Source of the DNA: Myxococcales bacterium
GTDB lineage: Bacteria; Myxococcota; Polyangia; Polyangiales; Polyangiaceae
Length of the DNA: 15,542 bases
Reading direction: 5' to 3'
Assembly: GCA_020430865.1 (NCBI GenBank)
Contig: JAGQIY010001255.1
Span: 1 to 15,542 of the forward strand
Below the pieces are notes generated by a model. The model was given only the letters and a program-made list of their open reading frames with translations. It was not told the DNA's origin and ran no database searches. Shown one piece after another: positions 13,101 through 15,542 of the stretch. The position numbers and the translations under genes are program-made. Positions within the stretch are counted from its first letter, which is position 1, and every line of letters starts with the position of its first letter.

Positions 13101-14725
13101 GCTGCAGGCGCTCCGTCCGGCTTCTGCGCTAGCACCTCGATGTCCCAGCCGCGCGTCGGGTTCACGGCCCAGCTGTCGTTCTTCAGCCCGACCGCGGCGC
13201 TGCCGGTGGCGCGCGGGATCGCGACCTGGGTGCTGACGCTGTCGCCCCCGGCGTCGCTGACGTCGGCGTTGATCACCAGATCGATGGTCTGCGAAATTTG
13301 TTCCTCGCGGATTAGATCGGGGCTGATCTGGATCTTGCCGTTGCCTTGTTCGTCGAGCTCGAGGTCGGCGTCGATGCGCTGGACGGAGCTCGTCCCGGAG
13401 CCGTTGCCGAAGCTGAATCCGGCGTCGTTGTAGCTCTGGTGCTGCCTGGTACTGATCGAGTAGCGAACCTTGCCGCGCTTGACCGGGGCGCCCCACAGGT
13501 AGTTCGCGCTGACTGGCAGCACCAGGGTCCCGCCTTCGGCCTCATCGAGGGTGCCGCCGAGCTTCACCTCGAAGTGCGCGGCGCGGTACTTGCCAACCTC
13601 GAACGTGCTGCTCAGATCGCCCTTCCCCGAGGCGAGGCGCACGTGGTAGCTGCCAAGGCGGGAGCTCGTGGGTAGCTTCAGGTCAGAGCGCAAGGTGCCG
13701 AAGCGGGTCGGTCGGAGCGTCTTCTTCAGGACCTCATTTCCGTCGGGATCTCGAACGCTCAGCTCGAACGCGCCGCGCGGCACCTGCAGCTTGCCCCGGC
13801 TGTCGCGCTTGCGCAGGACGCCGAGCAGGTTCACCGTCTCGCCGGGGCGGAAGATCCCGCGCTCCGCGGTGACGATGCCGCGCAGACCCTCGGCGTCCTC
13901 CCAGTAGGAGCTGGGGAGACCGTAGCTCCAGGTGTCCACGCCGTCGCTCCAGCGCTCGCTCTGCAGGGCCAGCGCGTGGCTGGTCTCCGCGCGCACCACC
14001 AGCGGCTGCTCGGCGTCCTTGTTGGCGCTCGGCAGGTAGAGCCGGGAGCGCGCGGGCAACTTCAAGATCCCCGAGGTATCCGTGTAGCCGGTGAAGCGCA
14101 CGCTCTGACCCTGGGTGATCGTCACCCGCGCTGCGGCTTGAGGTTTCCCGTCACTCGTGCGCGTGACCCAGACGAGGCCGCTCTGAGCGCCGAGCTTCAG
14201 CAAGCTCGCCAGGCCGCCACGCTGAACGACGCTGGCTCTGCTGTAGGTTCCCGGAGCCTCGAGCACGACGAACAGCAGCTCGGCGCGCTTGCCCCCGGGT
14301 CCCTTGACCGCGACGAAGGGGTCCAGCTCGACGCGCGTCTCGAGGCGCGGATCCTCGGCGGCCACGACGCGGGTGGTTGCGCGCGCAGAGAACTGGCGTC
14401 CGAGCTTCCCGAGCACGTCTTCGAAGGGGCCGTGGTCGCCCACGTACTTGCTCACGTGGGTGAACTCGGCGGTGCTGATCGGCACCACCCGCAGCCGGGC
14501 GCTCTCCACGCCCTTGATCAAGATCGGCAGCTTGCCTGCGGGCCCTAGCACGACCTGACCCGTTGGCATATTGATGCTCGGCGGCGGGAGGTTCTGCTCT
14601 TGGCTGGTGGCAGGCAGTAGCTCCTCCTGCACGCCGTCGATGGACTCGTTGGTGGGACTGGTCTCGCACCCCAGGAAGCAGAGCGCGAGGCTCAGGGTCC
14701 ACAGGCTGTTGGTTCGCATGCTCAT
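10145..14725 (-). CDS. Bacterial alpha-2-macroglobulin lipoprotein (YfhM-like)
   Basis: This 1526-residue protein is a periplasmic protease trap. The signal peptide (SLWTLSLALCFLGC) ends in a lipobox-like FLGC with Cys20 as lipid site. Macroglobulin beta-sandwich domains follow, including the MG2-type ERGIFRPGETV (288-298). The bait region lies about 795-845 and contains a five-glycine run near 829. The A2M-domain signature LPLPDNLTRWRVMA starts near 862. The thioester motif GCVEQ (Cys1063, Gln1066) is intact. A helical toroid domain and a C-terminal receptor-like domain complete it. It is near E. coli YfhM (1653 residues) in size. The ATG overlaps the pbpC stop as ATGA, the classic A2M-PBP1C pairing. 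AAGGA is better spaced (8 bases) for the ATG at 14719, two codons later. Confidence 0.95.
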   Translation of the reverse strand: MSMRTNSLWTLSLALCFLGCETSPTNESIDGVQEELLPATSQEQNLPPPSINMPTGQVVLGPAGKLPILIKGVESARLRVVPISTAEFTHVSKYVGDHGPFEDVLGKLGRQFSARATTRVVAAEDPRLETRVELDPFVAVKGPGGKRAELLFVVLEAPGTYSRASVVQRGGLASLLKLGAQSGLVWVTRTSDGKPQAAARVTITQGQSVRFTGYTDTSGILKLPARSRLYLPSANKDAEQPLVVRAETSHALALQSERWSDGVDTWSYGLPSSYWEDAEGLRGIVTAERGIFRPGETVNLLGVLRKRDSRGKLQVPRGAFELSVRDPDGNEVLKKTLRPTRFGTLRSDLKLPTSSRLGSYHVRLASGKGDLSSTFEVGKYRAAHFEVKLGGTLDEAEGGTLVLPVSANYLWGAPVKRGKVRYSISTRQHQSYNDAGFSFGNGSGTSSVQRIDADLELDEQGNGKIQISPDLIREEQISQTIDLVINADVSDAGGDSVSTQVAIPRATGSAAVGLKNDSWAVNPTRGWDIEVLAQKPDGAPAAGKAIEVTLHRRYWKSYTEETSYGSRYRGGWEEDVVETKRVKASATASRVHFALPAGGDYRVEARIAGEQAYAETRVWAYGGGAYGAADNNPRMSIQADKQSYAPGDTAKLFVASPFAKSTALVTLEREGIISAYTTELKGAERPVEVPLAARHLPNVFVSVAAVSFRQNRGGPSAGAPFRMGYTNLEVSPEERRLKVELKPLKQIYEPGQEALVDVLVKDQAGHPASAEVTLWAADEGVLMLTGYQTPDPFAPLYAEHDIDVRSSSSLMRFVSPDPLYWDNTGGDYGGGGGEGAFRSRFLGTAFFSKRGVVTDRSGKARVKLPLPDNLTRWRVMAAAADAGQRFGRSEASITTKKRVQVVPALPRFLTVGDTADLGFVVHEQAGKGRPAKFRLSLESGSKSQMPASIDGESQREFDLTPDGQRALKFRVKAEHPGDLVVKARLEAGADQDAVKVTIPVQPRLPYTKLLVGDGRIEKSASVAIKMPDSAQSGVGSLELSLSSSVLASLQGGIDSLLEYPHGCVEQTTSRLIPLVMLEELMRRSGDSRLSGSAHHRRMDAAIAHVLEHQNQDGGFGLWPSSDSEGFLTAYALWGLTTAKSHGYSVARGIIERGFGYLKQHMEDGDDMHGQFSSLETKPFAAFVFADSSREDSGLGKRLAGTQGLSRFAAGLLGTALASKPEGSALVSALEQARQTTPGGGALVPELKELDTFSYGKDLRSTAISVRALVDAGKLAQAEPLVLGVLSKRAPDGSWGTTYNNLWALYALTSYAEHSAGDGRGLVDVFLGDKRIGSATLDATHPTRRFEIDARDLPAPGKTLALRLEARGGTPRYSALLRFVDTELGKQPEEHGLTVTRTLLDAETSQPVTDVKQGQLLKVRLSVSSPQPRAQIAVQDALPAGFEAIDTRLKTATRAADVDGSWIWNWRELHDERVTFFADWFPAGTREAEYLVRATRSGRFVRPPARAEAMYDPAVWAFSTSQSQTVR

Positions 14726-15542
14726 GTTCCTTCCACGTGGAAATCATGGTCCGTGGAGCGTTCGACGACGTGCCCGGCCGCGTCGAGCAGATCGACGCGC
14801 GCGGTGTGGTCGCCAGGAGTCAGGGGCCAGGTCGCGCGGAAGGTGCCGCCCTCCAGCGGCTTGCCGTCGACCTCGAAGCGAGCTCTCAGACCTGGCCTGG
14901 GCGTGGCCCGGAGCTCCAGCGCAAGGGCGCGCCGGGGCAATAGCGGATCGATGCGGAAGCGCGCTCCGGGGCTCGGTTGCTCGAGGAGTGGGCGTCGAGC
15001 GAGCACTGACCAGTCAGACCTGGGCTGGGGCGCCTTGGCGATCTCGCGCCAGCTTGGCGTTCCGCCGCTCGGCAGGGACAGCGCGATGGAGCGGGCCAGA
15101 GGCGCGGCGCCCCGCATGGCGAGGAGTCCGTGCAGCGGCGTGCCGTCGAAGTTCCCAATCCAGACTCCGACGCTGAAGCGCGCCGTGACGACGACCGCCC
15201 AGTTGTCACAGAACGACTGCGACGTGCCGGTCTTCCCTGCGAGTGTGGTTCCGAATCCATCGCTGCCGAAGGGCGTCTCGACGCCGAACTCCAGTTCCCG
15301 GGTCTTCGGGTCGGAGAGCATCGCCAGCACGGCGCGGGCATCGTGCTCGGAGAACACGCGCTGCGACCCGCGCTCACTCTGCCCTTCCAGCAGTGTCCAG
15401 CGCGCGTGAATCCCGTCGTTGGCCAGAGTCGCGTACGCGTTCGTCAGGTCCGTCAGCCGCACGCTGGTGCCGCCAAGCGCCAGCGCCAAGCTGGCTCGCG
15501 TATCCTCAGGGATCAGATCCAGCGCGACCAAACGCTGCTTGA
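14722..15542 (-). CDS. pbpC: Penicillin-binding protein 1C, C-terminal part (cut by window edge)
   Basis: Only the last 273 or so codons are present, and the frame runs off the right edge with no start inside. The transpeptidase KTG box is in AGKTGTSQSF (Lys codon 15232-15234), preceded by the family-typical LTDLTNAYATLANDG. The last 80 or so residues (from FRIDPLLPRRALALEL to DHDFHVEG) match the C-terminal beta domain of PBP1C (BiPBP_C). PBP1C is an inner-membrane class A peptidoglycan synthase thought to repair the wall where A2M has trapped an invading protease. Its TGA overlaps the A2M start codon. The glycosyltransferase domain and SxxK/SxN motifs should lie to the right of the window. 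Confidence 0.93.
   Translation of the reverse strand, partial: KQRLVALDLIPEDTRASLALALGGTSVRLTDLTNAYATLANDGIHARWTLLEGQSERGSQRVFSEHDARAVLAMLSDPKTRELEFGVETPFGSDGFGTTLAGKTGTSQSFCDNWAVVVTARFSVGVWIGNFDGTPLHGLLAMRGAAPLARSIALSLPSGGTPSWREIAKAPQPRSDWSVLARRPLLEQPSPGARFRIDPLLPRRALALELRATPRPGLRARFEVDGKPLEGGTFRATWPLTPGDHTARVDLLDAAGHVVERSTDHDFHVEGT

Noticed and set aside
12225..13496. Open frame of 423 codons on the - strand, overlapping A2M in another frame
   Set aside because: It is Arg/Gly-rich frame-shadow sequence with no ribosome-binding site or domain. The A2M frame is uninterrupted here, so it is not a frameshift remnant.
1..15542. CRISPR arrays, tRNA or rRNA genes, insertion sequences, attachment sites
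   Set aside because: No repeated spacer-like units, transposase, terminal inverted repeats or tRNA-like cloverleaf were noticed on either strand.

Overview
This is a GC-rich, gene-dense window. It combines eukaryotic-type Ser/Thr kinase and PP2C phosphatase genes, a sigma54 enhancer-binding activator with a degenerate receiver, -24/-12 promoters, and a lipoprotein alpha-2-macroglobulin next to PBP1C. That mix suggests a Gram-negative myxobacterium (Myxococcota, perhaps the Polyangiales side). The assignment rests on gene content and composition only, because no rRNA or other marker gene is present.

Layout. The left half is on the + strand. Positions 236-5176 hold a tightly coupled five-gene operon: pgsB, pgsC and pgsW (poly-gamma-glutamate synthesis/export), then a Ser/Thr kinase with four C-terminal zinc ribbons, then a PP2C-type phosphatase. 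Three of its four junctions are 4-base ATGA or GTGA overlaps. A near-consensus sigma54 promoter lies at 130-146, just upstream of pgsB. After a 183-base regulatory gap with a second sigma54-type promoter (5283-5299) and a phased set of small palindromes (5185-5210) come a 94-residue orphan protein (5360) and an NtrC-family sigma54 activator (5648). The activator's end overlaps the start of a CorA-type Mg2+/Co2+ channel gene (7072-8202).

The right half is on the - strand. Read in its transcription direction it holds the 3' end of pbpC (PBP1C, cut by the window edge), a 1526-residue alpha-2-macroglobulin lipoprotein with an intact CxEQ thioester, an intercistronic hairpin, a RimB-like retropepsin-fold peptidase, and a RimK-like ATP-grasp glutamate ligase fused to an RCK_C (TrkA-C) domain. 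The last gene converges on corA.

How the genes may work together. The most interesting unit is 1-7135: a poly-gamma-glutamate system whose operon carries its own kinase/phosphatase pair, appears to use sigma54, and sits next to a sigma54 activator that has lost key receiver residues and has its own sigma54-like promoter. I infer a self-contained switch in which Ser/Thr phosphorylation, rather than a histidine kinase, controls the polymer system or its transcription. A second polyglutamate-type module (RimK/RimB) lies about 3 kb beyond the switch. The A2M/PBP1C pair is a known periplasmic protease-trap and cell-wall-repair module.
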